Positions 35,614-45,277 of a DNA stretch of 64,000 nucleotides are shown in pieces (the first letter of the stretch is position 1; every line of letters begins with the position of its first letter). Position numbers and translations under genes: made by a program. The DNA is from Sphingobacterium litopenaei (GTDB lineage Bacteria; Bacteroidota; Bacteroidia; Sphingobacteriales; Sphingobacteriaceae): contig NZ_JACOIJ010000019.1 in NCBI RefSeq assembly GCF_014692495.1, forward strand, positions 1 to 64,000. The letters are read 5' to 3'. The notes beneath the pieces are model-generated. The model searched no databases, was not told where the DNA came from, and saw nothing but the letters and a program-made list of their open reading frames with translations.

Positions 35614-36267
35614 ATGGCGATAGAACATAAAGATATAGCAGCGATACGTGAAGATTATTCAAAAGGATCTTTGTCGGAAAACGATACCTTACAGAATCCT
35701 TTCGAACAGTTTCAATTGTGGTTTAATCAAGCATTGGATTCTCATGTGTTAGAACCAAATGCAATGGTATTAGGGACTATAAATGAAGCTGGTTATCCAT
35801 CGACACGTGTAGTCTTGCTAAAGGATCTGAAAGCGGATGGATTGAGTTTTTTTACAAATTATACGAGTCAAAAAGGACAAGATATAGCACGACAATCCAA
35901 AGTGAGCTTATTGTTTTTCTGGGGTGAGCTACAAAGACAGGTACGTATCGAAGGAGAAGTGAGTTTTTTGCCTGCCGAAGATTCGGATGAATATTTTGCA
36001 TCGCGACCAAAAGGAAGTCAAATAGGTGCATGGTCTTCTCCACAATCTCAAATTATTGCAAATAGAGAAGTGTTAGAAAGTAATGTGCTGAACAAAGAGC
36101 AGGAGTATAAAGATTTGGAAAATATTCCACGACCTGAATTTTGGGGTGGGTATTTGGTAAAACCTGTTCGCTTTGAATTCTGGCAAGGAAGAAGTTCAAG
36201 ACTGCATGATCGTATAGTTTATCGTAAAGAGCATAATGTTTGGACTAAAAATAGATTAGCGCCATGA
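35614..36267 (+). CDS. pdxH: Pyridoxamine 5'-phosphate oxidase
   Basis: FMN-dependent oxidase that makes pyridoxal 5'-phosphate from PNP or PMP in the cytoplasm. Its 217 residues are the usual length. Motifs are AMVLGTINEAGYPSTRVVLLKDL, FFTNYTSQKGQDI (FMN contacts), VRIEGEVSFLPAEDSDEYFASRPKGSQIGAWSS, and the C-terminal signature FWQGRSSRLHDRIVY with the final RLAP. Its stop overlaps the nuoC start (ATGA), a four-base overlap typical of translational coupling, which ties vitamin B6 and complex I genes in one operon. Confidence 0.97.
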   Translation: MAIEHKDIAAIREDYSKGSLSENDTLQNPFEQFQLWFNQALDSHVLEPNAMVLGTINEAGYPSTRVVLLKDLKADGLSFFTNYTSQKGQDIARQSKVSLLFFWGELQRQVRIEGEVSFLPAEDSDEYFASRPKGSQIGAWSSPQSQIIANREVLESNVLNKEQEYKDLENIPRPEFWGGYLVKPVRFEFWQGRSSRLHDRIVYRKEHNVWTKNRLAP

Positions 36268-36761
36268 TAGAAAATTTAGTGAATGACCTCCAGCAAAAGT
36301 TTGGAGAGTCTAAGATAAGTTTAGTAGAAGGTGTTAAACAAGATACCATCATTGTTAGTGAAGATATCCTCACTGAGCTTTGTCTTTATTTACGTGATTC
36401 GCCATCATACTATTTTGATTTTCTGGCTAATATTTCCGCTGTGGATTATCATCCTGAAAATCGCTTTGCCCTAGTGTATAATTTGGCTTCATTACCTTAT
36501 CAAACTCAGATGACTATTCGCGTAGAATTGACTGTTGAAAATCGTACTGCAGAAAATCTTCCAGAAATACCTTCAGTAGCTAGCGTATGGCGTACTGCGG
36601 ATTGGCATGAACGAGAAGCCTTTGATTTGATGGGGATATATTTTACAGGACATCCTGACTTACGACGTATCTTGCTTCCTGATGATTGGGAAGGCTTTCC
36701 ATTGCGCAAGGATTATGAAGATGCAGAGTCATACCACGGTATCCCAATAAAAGGAGAATAA
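36264..36761 (+). CDS. nuoC: NADH-quinone oxidoreductase subunit C
   Basis: The peripheral-arm 30-kDa-type subunit of complex I, 165 residues. Family signs are [24 protein letters not shown] and the signature [47 protein letters not shown]. It begins within the pdxH stop codon and ends one base before nuoD. There is no nuoA or nuoB upstream. Confidence 0.97.
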   Translation: MIENLVNDLQQKFGESKISLVEGVKQDTIIVSEDILTELCLYLRDSPSYYFDFLANISAVDYHPENRFALVYNLASLPYQTQMTIRVELTVENRTAENLPEIPSVASVWRTADWHEREAFDLMGIYFTGHPDLRRILLPDDWEGFPLRKDYEDAESYHGIPIKGE

Positions 36762-36762
36762 T

Positions 36763-37956
36763 ATGCTGGAAAAATACAATCAAGGTTATCAAAAATATAT
36801 AGACAAAATAGCCAGCGTAGGTTCTACCGAAATGGTTATTAATATGGGGCCACAACATCCATCTACGCATGGTGTGTTGCGTTTGGAGCTCATTACAGAT
36901 GGTGAGATTGTTAAAGATGTGATTCCTCATTTAGGTTATTTACATCGTTGCTTTGACAAGCATGCAGAGTCAATGAGTTATGGTAAATCCATTCCATTTA
37001 CGGACAGATTGGATTATTTGGCTTCTATGAATAATAGCCACAGCTTCGTAATGGGGGTGGAGCGAATGTTAGGAATCGATGATAAATTACCAAAGCGTGT
37101 GGAATATATTCGCGTACTGGTATGTGAATTGAATCGTATTGCTTCGCATTTAATTGCTGTCGGGACCTATGGGATTGATATAGGTGCATTCACACCTTTC
37201 TTGTGGTGTTTTAGAGATCGTGAGCATATTATGAATATGCTGGAGTGGGCATCGGGATCTCGTATGCTATACAACTATATTTGGGTAGGAGGCTTATTTT
37301 ACGATTTACCTGTGGGTTTTGAAGAGCGATGCGTCGATTTTGTCAAATACTTTAGACCTAAATTGGACGAATTGGATGAGATTCTGACTAATAACGAAAT
37401 ATTTATTCAACGTACCGCTAATATTGGAGTTCTACCAGCGGACGTAGCTATAAATTATGGCTGTTCTGGTCCTATGTTAAGAGCAAGTGGTATTAAATGG
37501 GATTTAAGACGTGTTGATGGCTATTCTGTTTATCCAGAATTGGATTTCGAGATTCCAGTAGGTCAAGGTTTAGCAGGAACTGTAGGCGATTGTTGGGACC
37601 GTTATAAAGTCCGGGTAGATGAAATGCGTGAGTCATTAAAAATAATAGAGCAATGTCTAGATCGGTTAATGTCGGACTTTGCGCGTTTGCCTGATTTTGA
37701 TCCCAGAGCTTTAGTGCCTAAAAAAGTAAACTTAAAGGCACAATCATATTATGTAAGATCAGAAAACCCAAAAGGAGAGTTAGGATTCTATTTCGAAACA
37801 CAAGACAAATCTGATATTCCAAGACGTGTTAAAGCACGTGGTCCAAGTTTTAATAATTTATCCGTTCTTCCTGAATTAGGCAAAGGAGTATTAATTGCTG
37901 ATCTAATAGCAATTTTAGGATCCATTGATATTGTATTAGGAGAAGTGGATCGATAA
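36763..37956 (+). CDS. nuoD: NADH-quinone oxidoreductase subunit D
   Basis: The 49-kDa-type subunit that helps build the quinone site of complex I, 397 residues. Family signs are [67 protein letters not shown] (Tyr-to-Trp variants are normal), and the C-terminal [40 protein letters not shown]. It is complete. No further nuo gene follows; the next gene is an unrelated protease-like gene with its own promoter. The rest of complex I must be elsewhere. Confidence 0.98.
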   Translation: MLEKYNQGYQKYIDKIASVGSTEMVINMGPQHPSTHGVLRLELITDGEIVKDVIPHLGYLHRCFDKHAESMSYGKSIPFTDRLDYLASMNNSHSFVMGVERMLGIDDKLPKRVEYIRVLVCELNRIASHLIAVGTYGIDIGAFTPFLWCFRDREHIMNMLEWASGSRMLYNYIWVGGLFYDLPVGFEERCVDFVKYFRPKLDELDEILTNNEIFIQRTANIGVLPADVAINYGCSGPMLRASGIKWDLRRVDGYSVYPELDFEIPVGQGLAGTVGDCWDRYKVRVDEMRESLKIIEQCLDRLMSDFARLPDFDPRALVPKKVNLKAQSYYVRSENPKGELGFYFETQDKSDIPRRVKARGPSFNNLSVLPELGKGVLIADLIAILGSIDIVLGEVDR

Positions 37957-37987
37957 GGAATAAAAACGCAAAAAAACGCATAAAAAA

Positions 37988-38018
37988 TTTGCATAGTAAA
38001 CTAAATTTTGTACTTTTG
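37988..38018 (+). promoter_or_regulatory. Strong Bacteroidota promoter
   Basis: TTTG (37988-37991), spacer of 19, TACTTTTG (38011-38018): an exact match to the consensus. Transcription should start near 38024, only about 30 bases before a strong terminator hairpin. Confidence 0.75.
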
Positions 38019-38023
38019 TAGTC

Positions 38024-38094
38024 TCATAATTTAAGTTTATAATTGGTTAATAGGAGAGTCTGCAACAGCCCTGTTGTAGGCTCTTTCTTTTTTT
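38024..38094 (+). ncRNA. Candidate short RNA or attenuated leader
   Basis: From the promoter just upstream, RNA would reach an intrinsic terminator after about 70 nt, before any coding start. The product could be a stand-alone small RNA or a leader that controls the protease-like gene at 38150. No known RNA family is recognised. Confidence 0.35.
38053..38094 (+). terminator. Intrinsic terminator or attenuator hairpin
   Basis: GAGAGTCTGCAACAG (38054-38068) pairs with CTGTTGTAGGCTCTTT (38071-38086) through G-U allowed pairs, followed by T-rich sequence (TTTCTTTTTTT). Confidence 0.75.
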
Positions 38095-38149
38095 AGATAC
38101 TCTGCTTTATTTTTTTTATATTCAAATCAGATAACCAATACTTATTTCC

Positions 38150-39475
38150 ATGAGACGTCTACTATTATTCTTTTTCGTAATAGTGAATTTTCAACTCGCC
38201 ATTGGACAAGTTTGGTTGTTGCCTTCCGAAAAGACGCAATGTGTTATTCCTTTCGAAATTATTAACAATCTCATCGTCGTCTCCGTGAAACTGAATGCGG
38301 AACCGCTTACATTTATCTTAGATAATGGTGTTAAAGAGACCTTATTATTTGGTGAGGTGGATTCTCTACGCCTAAAAAATACATCAGCGTTTACTTTTCA
38401 AGGTTTTGGAATTGGCAAACCCATCAGTGGTCTGATGTCCAGACATAATAGATTGGAAATAGGTTCTGCTGTAGATACTTCGCATCACTTATATGTAATA
38501 ACGGATACCGCATTTAATCTTTCTAAAAATATAGGTGTACACATTCATGGCATTTTGGGTAGTGCGTTTTTTCGAACCAATGGAGTGGCAATAGATTATA
38601 TAAAGAAAAAGATCGTTATAGCGCGCAATGTGGATGATTTGGGCATTAATATCGCAAAATATACCGCTTATCCAATTTCTATTGAAAATGATCGTGCTTA
38701 TAGTATTGTTGATTTTGTCACACCGAAAAATACGTATACACAACAGAAATTGCTTTTGGATTTAGGAAATTCAGATCCAATGATGCTGTTTGCTCCGGAA
38801 TTAGAAAATTATACTGTTGCCAAGCCTTATATTCGTGACTATTTGGGTTTTGGTTTTAATGGAGCAGTGTTTGGGCTTAAAAATAGAATTTCAAAATTAA
38901 TAATAGGAGACTATACTATTCCCTTGCCTATAGTATCCTATCCAGATACAAATAGTTATGATCGAGAAAGAATAGTAAAAGGAAGAGTTGGTTCGATTGG
39001 TAATCAAATATTGAGTCGATTTTATGTGATTTTGGATTATACCAACGGGACAGTCTATTTACGAACAAATCGAAATTTCAAGAAGCCTTATACCTTGGAT
39101 ATGAGTGGTCTGGAAATAGTACATTCGGGTTTTGAATTTGTACGACATCGGGTTACAAATTTTGTGGAAAGAGGGAATGAAGGGGGTACTACAATCAATT
39201 TTAGCACAGAAGTGAATTACCTTATAGAATTACATGCTAGCTATGTTATTGATCAGGTCCGGCCAAATTCTCCTGCAGAAAATGTGGGTATCAAAGTAGG
39301 GGATAAGCTAACTAAAATAAATGGACGTAAGGTAGGAAAAATGAAGTTGCAAGATATTAAAAACAAACTGCAAGCAGGTGAGGATAAGTTGGTCAAGATT
39401 GAGATTGAACGGGAAAACAAAAAGATGGTTGTGGAGTTTAGGTTAGAAGATCCTCTGTCCCTAGCTAAAGAATAA
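38150..39475 (+). CDS. Aspartyl-protease-like protein with C-terminal PDZ domain
   Basis: An exported 441-residue protein with signal peptide (MRRLLLFFFVIVNFQLAIG). It has two retropepsin-like lobes: the first has FILDNGVKETLLF near residue 58, the second LLLDLGNSDPMMLF near 200. It ends with a PDZ domain (IDQVRPNSPAENVGIKVGDKLTKINGRKVGKM, residues ~360-430). The usual catalytic DTG/DSG is DNG in lobe one and DLG in lobe two, so catalytic activity is doubtful. It follows the short-RNA/terminator region, so its expression may depend on read-through. Position near nuoD is not an operon. Confidence 0.8.
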   Translation: MRRLLLFFFVIVNFQLAIGQVWLLPSEKTQCVIPFEIINNLIVVSVKLNAEPLTFILDNGVKETLLFGEVDSLRLKNTSAFTFQGFGIGKPISGLMSRHNRLEIGSAVDTSHHLYVITDTAFNLSKNIGVHIHGILGSAFFRTNGVAIDYIKKKIVIARNVDDLGINIAKYTAYPISIENDRAYSIVDFVTPKNTYTQQKLLLDLGNSDPMMLFAPELENYTVAKPYIRDYLGFGFNGAVFGLKNRISKLIIGDYTIPLPIVSYPDTNSYDRERIVKGRVGSIGNQILSRFYVILDYTNGTVYLRTNRNFKKPYTLDMSGLEIVHSGFEFVRHRVTNFVERGNEGGTTINFSTEVNYLIELHASYVIDQVRPNSPAENVGIKVGDKLTKINGRKVGKMKLQDIKNKLQAGEDKLVKIEIERENKKMVVEFRLEDPLSLAKE

Positions 39476-39521
39476 CTAGCTGCAAGAGACTACGCTCTCA
39501 CAACTAGTCCTTTATAAATAG

Positions 39522-41084
39522 TTAATCAAGTGGGCGCATAAAATTCATTAATGCTCGGTCATGGTTGTTGACTATTTTGGGTTCATTATCAAAATACATA
39601 GTCACGCCATTCTCTGCAGTATATGGATCCCATTTCGGTAAAACCCCATCTACATTTGGATTACCGTGCTTAGCAAAATTCAACCATGCTGAACTCATCT
39701 TATCTGAAAGTTTCCAAGCTTCTGCCGTATTACCTGTCCAGTCTGGTCTCAAGTCCACATTATAGAAAGCTAATGGAATATCAAGTCCGTGAAAAGAACC
39801 TTTTGTCGAATCTTCTACACCGCTTTTCCAAGCTAAGAAATAAGCATATACAGGTGTGGTAGTTTCTTTAGAACGTGCATCGGCTGTACGAATGGTAAAA
39901 GGTCTAAATACTACATCAACAGAAAGTAAATCCTGTGGCGTAAAGTCGGGATAAGCGGTTTTATATAAATTGATGAATTCCTCTGTTTTTTCGCCATATG
40001 TTTTTTCCAAACGCTTTTTAGCCTCTTCCAATGTTAAATTCTTTTCGGCATATGCTACTGGCATCATTTCATTTAAAGTAGAACCAATCATTACAGGAAT
40101 ATCTTTGGAGATATCTGCAAATCCAGGACTGAATGGTTGTTGTAACAAAACATCACCATCCGCCGAAGGCGCAAAGCCAAACATAGTTGGATTGCCAGGT
40201 TGGCGAGGACCACCGGAAAGTTGAGCTACAGCGTCATTACCAGCTTTTACAAGACGGAAGTAATCTACTGTGTCTAATTTATCCAATTCATTATTTGCGA
40301 TGCCTAGTTTTTCTAACACAGCATTTCCTAATGCTTGAGATTTTTCTTTCGTCATGGTATTAATTAAAGTACCACTTTGAATAATAGCTTTGTGGAATAA
40401 TCCTTTAGCCGAAGGCATACACATTAACGTACCGACTTTGCCGCCGCCACCAGATTCCCCTACAATGGTCACATCATCTGGATTGCCACCAAATTCAGTA
40501 ATATTATTTTTAACCCATTCTAATGCTTTTACAATATCGAGCATGCCTGCATTGGCAGAATGTGCATATTTATTGTCAGCAGCAGACAAATCTAAAAATC
40601 CTAATATATTAAGACGGTGGTTTACAGAAACAAATACGATATCACCTTTTTTAGCCATCGCTTCTCCGTAAGTCATAGGGTCATTGCTGCTTCCCACAAA
40701 GAAACCACCCCCATGTAACCATACCATCACGGGTCTTTTTTTCTTGTCTTTAAGACCTTGTGTCCACACATTGACACTAAATAGTTTTTTTTCATCCATC
40801 GTAGAATCAGGAATCCATGCTACGATTTGTTTGGCTACAGGTCCAAATTTGTCGCACACTAAAGTGTCGCTCCAAGCATCAGGATCTTGTGGAGATTGAA
40901 AACGTTCTGCTTTACCATAAGGAATTCCTTTGAAGGCATAAACAGTGTCTTGATAGCTACCTTTTACTATACCATAAGTCGTTTTTGCTACAGGTTCGTG
41001 GGTCTTAGTGGATGAACTGCAGGCTGTTATTAAAGAAACAACGAGTAGCCCAGCCCAAGCTAATAAGCAATTCGATTTTTTCAT
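39522..41084 (-). CDS. Type B carboxylesterase family lipoprotein
   Basis: A 520-residue alpha/beta hydrolase of the carboxylesterase/cholinesterase family. It has a lipoprotein signal (LLVVSLITACSSS, Cys at about 22). The oxyanion HGGGFFVGSS is near residue 126, the catalytic nucleophile is Ser in VTIVGESGGGGKVGT, the acidic residue is Glu in IGSTLNEMMPV, and His in KGSFHGLDIPLAF. It hydrolyses carboxylic esters in the periplasm or at the outer membrane. It stands alone with a gap of 214 bases to the dnaJ terminator. Confidence 0.92.
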   Translation of the reverse strand: MKKSNCLLAWAGLLVVSLITACSSSTKTHEPVAKTTYGIVKGSYQDTVYAFKGIPYGKAERFQSPQDPDAWSDTLVCDKFGPVAKQIVAWIPDSTMDEKKLFSVNVWTQGLKDKKKRPVMVWLHGGGFFVGSSNDPMTYGEAMAKKGDIVFVSVNHRLNILGFLDLSAADNKYAHSANAGMLDIVKALEWVKNNITEFGGNPDDVTIVGESGGGGKVGTLMCMPSAKGLFHKAIIQSGTLINTMTKEKSQALGNAVLEKLGIANNELDKLDTVDYFRLVKAGNDAVAQLSGGPRQPGNPTMFGFAPSADGDVLLQQPFSPGFADISKDIPVMIGSTLNEMMPVAYAEKNLTLEEAKKRLEKTYGEKTEEFINLYKTAYPDFTPQDLLSVDVVFRPFTIRTADARSKETTTPVYAYFLAWKSGVEDSTKGSFHGLDIPLAFYNVDLRPDWTGNTAEAWKLSDKMSSAWLNFAKHGNPNVDGVLPKWDPYTAENGVTMYFDNEPKIVNNHDRALMNFMRPLD

Positions 41085-41241
41085 AGAATTTAGTTTATAT
41101 GTTTTTCAATTGGTTATTGAGTAATCCAAAAGTATATGGATTATGATTGCAAGAAATAGAAAATAAAGGAAACTTAATAGCTCTTTTTAACAAAATAAGG
41201 GTAAAAATGTAAAATGGGGTAGAAGGTTGTTTATTAAATAA

Positions 41242-41275
41242 AAATCCCCTCAAAGTCAAAACTTTGAGGGGATTT
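41242..41275 (-). terminator. Rho-independent terminator of the dnaJ operon
   Basis: Perfect 15-bp arms 41242-41256 and 41261-41275, loop of four, GC-rich core CCCCTC; just past the dnaJ stop codon. Confidence 0.88.
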
Positions 41276-41298
41276 CAAACTAGAATCATGTGTATAGA

Positions 41299-42453
41299 TT
41301 ACTCGAAGTATTCTTTTATTCTTTCGAAGAATGATTTCTCACTTTTGCCTGGTTGCGGTTTGAAGTTAGCCGAACCTTTTAGTTTTTCTAAGATTTCTCT
41401 TTCTTCAGATGATACTGCTTTCGGAGTCCAGATATTCACATAGATCAATTGATCACCTTTGTGATAAGAATTTACTTCAGGAATACCTTTACCTTTTAAG
41501 CGTAAGATTTTACCACCTTGTGTTCCTGGATCGATTTTAATTTTAGCTTTACCATCGATAGTCGGGACTTCTACACTTGTACCCAAAGCTGCGTCAGCAA
41601 AATTGATATACAAATCGTAGATAACGTTGATACCATCACGTTTCAATGATTCGTGTGGTACTTCTTCTACTAAGATGATCAAGTCTCCAGGGATACCACC
41701 ACGAGGCGCAGCATTACCTTTGCCACTCATAGACAATTGCATGCCTTCGCTTACACCAGCAGGGATATTGATAGAGATTGTTTCTTCACCTCTTTCTAAT
41801 CCATCACCACGACAAGTCGTACATTTAGCTGTGATTTCTACACCTTCACCATTACAAGTAGGACAGGTGCTAGTAGTTTGCATTTGACCTAATATCGTGT
41901 TGGTAACGCGTCTTACAGAACCTTGACCACCACAAGTTTTACAAGTGTGGAATGAAGATTTGTCTTTGGCACCCGTACCATCACAAGTATGACAAACGAC
42001 TTGTTTATTTACTTTTACTTTTTTCTCTACGCCTTTAGCAATTTCTTCCAAAGTCAATTTGACTTTGATGCGAAGATTCGTTCCTTTTTGTACACGACGT
42101 CCGCCACGTGACCCACCGCCACCACCAAAGAAACTTTCAAATGGATTACCGCCACCAAAAATGTCACCAAACTGGCTGAATATGTCATCCATATTCATGC
42201 CACCACCAGCACCACCGCCAAATCCAGCTGAATTACCTGCATGACCAAATTGATCATATCGTGCTTTTTTGTCTGGATTGCTTAATACTTCGTAAGCTTC
42301 AGCCGCCTCTTTAAATTTCTCCTCTGCTTCTGCATTACCCGGGTTTTTGTCTGGGTGATACTTAATGGCTAACTTACGATATGCCGATTTTATTTCTGCA
42401 GCGTCAGCTTGGCGTGATACGCCAAGTACGTCATAATAATCTCTCTTTGACAT
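41299..42453 (-). CDS. dnaJ: Molecular chaperone DnaJ
   Basis: The Hsp40 co-chaperone that loads clients on DnaK and stimulates its ATPase. The 384 residues hold the J domain with HPD ([17 protein letters not shown]), a long Gly/Phe region (residues ~70-130, with GGGAGGG and GGGGSRGG), and the four zinc-finger repeats [24 protein letters not shown] and CTTCRGDG. The C-terminal substrate domain is complete. It lies 11 bases after grpE in the same operon, but dnaK is absent from the window. Confidence 0.98.
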   Translation of the reverse strand: MSKRDYYDVLGVSRQADAAEIKSAYRKLAIKYHPDKNPGNAEAEEKFKEAAEAYEVLSNPDKKARYDQFGHAGNSAGFGGGAGGGMNMDDIFSQFGDIFGGGNPFESFFGGGGGSRGGRRVQKGTNLRIKVKLTLEEIAKGVEKKVKVNKQVVCHTCDGTGAKDKSSFHTCKTCGGQGSVRRVTNTILGQMQTTSTCPTCNGEGVEITAKCTTCRGDGLERGEETISINIPAGVSEGMQLSMSGKGNAAPRGGIPGDLIILVEEVPHESLKRDGINVIYDLYINFADAALGTSVEVPTIDGKAKIKIDPGTQGGKILRLKGKGIPEVNSYHKGDQLIYVNIWTPKAVSSEEREILEKLKGSANFKPQPGKSEKSFFERIKEYFE

Positions 42454-42464
42454 TTACTTTTATA

Positions 42465-43067
42465 TTATTGTCCAATCACTACTTTAGCGAAACGGATTAC
42501 TTTCTCATTTAATGTATAACCTTTTTCCACGACATCAATTACTTTGTTTTTCATGTCCTCATTAGGAGCAGGAATAGCTGTAATTGCTTCTTGGAAATCA
42601 GCGTCAAACGCTTCGCCTACAACATTCATTTCTTTCAAACCTTCGTTTTCTAAGATTTTACGGAATTTGTTGTTTACTAATTCAACACCTTGCTTCACAG
42701 ATTCCACGTCTTGTGCTGTAGCCATAGCATTCAATGCTCTGTCAAAATCATCCAATACGGTCAATAATTTTGAAATTACACCTTGACCGGCAGTTTGGAT
42801 AAGTTCTACGCGCTCTTTTGATGTACGTTTTTTATAATTGTCAAATTCAGCAACCAAACGTGCATATTTGTCATTTGCTTCTGCTAATTTGTTCGAAAGA
42901 ATTTCTTCTTGCGATAGCTCTGCTGCTTGCTCTTGCGCTGTTTCTTGCTCTTGATTGTTCTCGTTTTGCTCTAAATTCTCGTCTTGGATATTCTCTTTTT
43001 CGTTCATCATCACACTATTTTTAAGATATTTGAATAGCTCAAATACTTTTACCAATAATTTTGCCAT
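42465..43067 (-). CDS. grpE: Nucleotide exchange factor GrpE
   Basis: The DnaK nucleotide exchange factor, 200 residues from ATG 43067. A long N-terminal coiled coil (NEQENNQEQETAQEQAAELS) is followed by the core ARLVAEFDNYKKRTSKERVELIQ and the C-terminal beta-wing ending VLEKGYTLNEKVIRFAKVVIG (VVEKGYTLNEKVIRPAxVxV-type signature). The start is uncertain: GTG 43085 lies inside a dyad motif, and ATG 43010 (MNEKENIQ) would give a length closer to relatives. ATG 43067 is kept as the outer limit. Confidence 0.93.
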   Translation of the reverse strand: MAKLLVKVFELFKYLKNSVMMNEKENIQDENLEQNENNQEQETAQEQAAELSQEEILSNKLAEANDKYARLVAEFDNYKKRTSKERVELIQTAGQGVISKLLTVLDDFDRALNAMATAQDVESVKQGVELVNNKFRKILENEGLKEMNVVGEAFDADFQEAITAIPAPNEDMKNKVIDVVEKGYTLNEKVIRFAKVVIGQ

Positions 43068-43078
43068 TATAAAAATAT

Positions 43079-43093
43079 CCGACACCTTGTCAG
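43079..43093. promoter_or_regulatory. Imperfect dyad at the grpE start region
   Basis: CCGACA-CCT-TGTCAG: six-base arms with one mismatch. It contains the TGTCA core seen in the htpG upstream dyad, though with a different spacer. A shared heat-shock site is possible but weakly supported. Confidence 0.25.
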
Positions 43094-43148
43094 TGTTTGC
43101 TGTAAGTACACTTCCAAAATGTCGGATTACATAAGTTTTGTCAGTTTC

Positions 43149-43829
43149 TTAGATGCTTACATTATCGTGTAATGCGCCATCAGCAGTTTGAAGGATACGT
43201 GATGGCATATTGCGAATAATTTGGTAATCATGTGTAGCCATCAATACCGCAGTGCCCGAAGCCGCAATGTCTCGTAATAACAAGATAATTTCTTCTGAAG
43301 TCGCAGGGTCTAAGTTACCTGTTGGCTCATCGGCAAGGATAATTTCTGGATCATTCAATAATGCACGTGCAATTACAATACGTTGTTGCTCACCACCCGA
43401 AAGTTCGTGTGGCATCTTGTGTAATTTGGAACGAAGACCCACTTTTTCCAAAACATCTATCATCTTGTTTTGGATCAACTTTTTGTCTGTCCAGCCTGTA
43501 GCTTTCAGTGCAAACTCCAGGTTTTTTTCTACCGTTCTATCGTTTAATAAATGGAAATCTTGAAATACTATACCTAGCTTACGGCGTAAAAAAGGAACAT
43601 CATTTTCGCGTAGTTTCTTTAAATCAAATCCAGCGACTAAACCTTCGCCATCTGCAATGTGAAGTTCGCCATAAATGATTTTCAATAAAGAACTCTTACC
43701 CGAACCCGATTGACCAATAAGATAAATAAATTCGCCGTTTCCAATCTCTAGGTTGACATTCGAAAGAACTAAGTGTTTTTGTTGGTATATATCTACGTTT
43801 TTAAGACGTATAACTGTATTGTCTGCCAT
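43149..43829 (-). CDS. ftsE: FtsE-like ABC transporter ATP-binding protein
   Basis: A 226-residue ABC ATPase. Walker A is GQSGSGKSS, the Q-loop GIVFQDFHLLNDRTVEKNL, the signature LSGGEQQRIVIAR and Walker B IILADEPTGNLDP, followed by the H-loop ATHDY. The sequence closely resembles FtsE, which works with FtsX to control cell-wall hydrolases at the division site. No FtsX permease is next to it, as also occurs in other Bacteroidota, so the name is by family resemblance. It is six bases from the small 67-residue gene. Confidence 0.88.
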   Translation of the reverse strand: MADNTVIRLKNVDIYQQKHLVLSNVNLEIGNGEFIYLIGQSGSGKSSLLKIIYGELHIADGEGLVAGFDLKKLRENDVPFLRRKLGIVFQDFHLLNDRTVEKNLEFALKATGWTDKKLIQNKMIDVLEKVGLRSKLHKMPHELSGGEQQRIVIARALLNDPEIILADEPTGNLDPATSEEIILLLRDIAASGTAVLMATHDYQIIRNMPSRILQTADGALHDNVSI

Positions 43830-43834
43830 TTATA

Positions 43835-44038
43835 TTAAAGTTCAATTTTTTTAATTTGACCAAAAGGTAACTCTTGAACAATCTTCATGATTTCTTCTGC
43901 TTTGTCCTCCAAACCAATCTTCACTAATGATTTATCGGGTCTATCTACTCTGAAATATGCCAATAAAGTAAATGAATCATCACGCAATTGCACATAATCA
44001 GGGATTTTAGCTACACCTTTTACTTTTATTACATACAT
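43835..44038 (-). CDS. Small conserved hypothetical protein
   Basis: A 67-residue soluble protein from ATG 44038 (MYVIKVKGVAKIPDYVQLRD). A TTG nine bases upstream is a less likely start. The sequence suggests an alpha/beta fold with charged surface; I know no named domain. It lies tightly between the LuxC-like gene and ftsE on one strand, with only five bases to ftsE, so it may be co-transcribed and functionally linked. Confidence 0.7.
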   Translation of the reverse strand: MYVIKVKGVAKIPDYVQLRDDSFTLLAYFRVDRPDKSLVKIGLEDKAEEIMKIVQELPFGQIKKIEL

Positions 44039-44098
44039 AGATAACAAAGTTAGAATTTTTTACCAATTGCTTACCACCCAAACGCTATTATTTCAATT

Positions 44099-45112
44099 TT
44101 ATTGGTTGGCTGTCAAAAATTTTAAAGTATTAATGCCATCCGCATAATCATCTAACGCTGGACATTGGCTTCCGCCTAATGAAAATAGGGGAGATTCTAT
44201 ATTTAAATGCGCTGAAGATGTAACACATTGGATGTTTTCTTTGCGAGCATTGATATAATCCTCGACTTCCTGTAAGCTTTCATATTCCTGATAGAATACT
44301 ACAGCTAAAGGTGAAGCTATATTTTCATCTTTTTTCAACAACAAGAATCCATTGTCGTAGTGCTTATCACCATTCACCAAATAAATTGACTTGTTGTAGT
44401 CGTAATTATTATTGTATTTATAATGATCTTTAATAGGGCTATGTTGCTCTATGGCTTCAAAGAAAGTTGCAATAGGGTAGTCTTTTGGGATAAATAATTT
44501 AGATACCGAACGACATCCCAATCCAAAATAGTCAAAAATATCATTACCCAATTGCATCAATTGTTCTGTTGTTTCATTACCGGTTAATACCGCAATAGAA
44601 TTTCTGTTTTTACGGATAATATTTGGTTTGCTACCAAAATAGTATTCGAAATAACGTGCGGTGTTATTGGATCCTGTAGCAATCACCAAGTCAAAACCAG
44701 CTAATTTTTCTACGACTTGAATTTGATAATGGAATTGAGGTTGAATATCCACAAGCTTATTCAATACAATAGTACTTAAGCCGGCATCATCAGAAGAAAG
44801 TTTAATTTGCGCTGTGAATCCTAAAATCAAAGTGGAAAGAACATCATGAAAGCCTACCAAAGGAATATTGCCCGCTAAAACTAATCCTACTACTTTGGAA
44901 GTTTTTGTTACTTCATAGGGCGAGGTCCAGGCTTCTAATTTTTCAACGGTAAGGTTTTGTCCTATTGCTTGAAACTGTTTTAGAATATTTTCTTTGGTAT
45001 ACCAAGGATTGCGATTTTGTATACTTTCGATGCGCCAAAGTGTGTCCTGATCGGGTTGGAGTAACCATTCTCCCAGCTGCGAAAATGCCTTAATTCTATC
45101 GTTCTTTGTCAA
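44099..45112 (-). CDS. LuxC-like acyl-CoA/acyl-protein reductase
   Basis: A 337-residue protein of the LuxC-like acyl-CoA reductase family, which reduces acyl thioesters to aldehydes with NADPH. Family signs are VVGLVLAGNIPLVGFHDVLSTLILGFTAQIKLSSDDAG near residues 75-112, ARYFEYYFGSKPNIIRKNRNSIAVLTGNE, and the catalytic-region GLGCRSVSKLFIPKDY with the active-site Cys near 200. It starts at TTG 45112, since an in-frame stop lies just upstream. It is divergent from the ferredoxin gene, a common arrangement in Bacteroidota. Confidence 0.85.
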   Translation of the reverse strand: MTKNDRIKAFSQLGEWLLQPDQDTLWRIESIQNRNPWYTKENILKQFQAIGQNLTVEKLEAWTSPYEVTKTSKVVGLVLAGNIPLVGFHDVLSTLILGFTAQIKLSSDDAGLSTIVLNKLVDIQPQFHYQIQVVEKLAGFDLVIATGSNNTARYFEYYFGSKPNIIRKNRNSIAVLTGNETTEQLMQLGNDIFDYFGLGCRSVSKLFIPKDYPIATFFEAIEQHSPIKDHYKYNNNYDYNKSIYLVNGDKHYDNGFLLLKKDENIASPLAVVFYQEYESLQEVEDYINARKENIQCVTSSAHLNIESPLFSLGGSQCPALDDYADGINTLKFLTANQ

Positions 45113-45277
45113 AATATGTTATTTAGAATAATTCTGATAATTATTTGCTTTATCTTTGTAATGTCAAATAAGTAAAAAGCCTACTGGTTTTGTATACTTT
45201 TATTATGAAAGTTAAAAACCGATTTTTACTTTTGACGTTACAAAATTAGTTTATTTATTATAATTGTGAGGTTATAA

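Noticed and set aside
40390..40899. Plus-strand open frames opposite the carboxylesterase gene
   Set aside because: Both are antisense shadows of the esterase codons and have no signals of their own.
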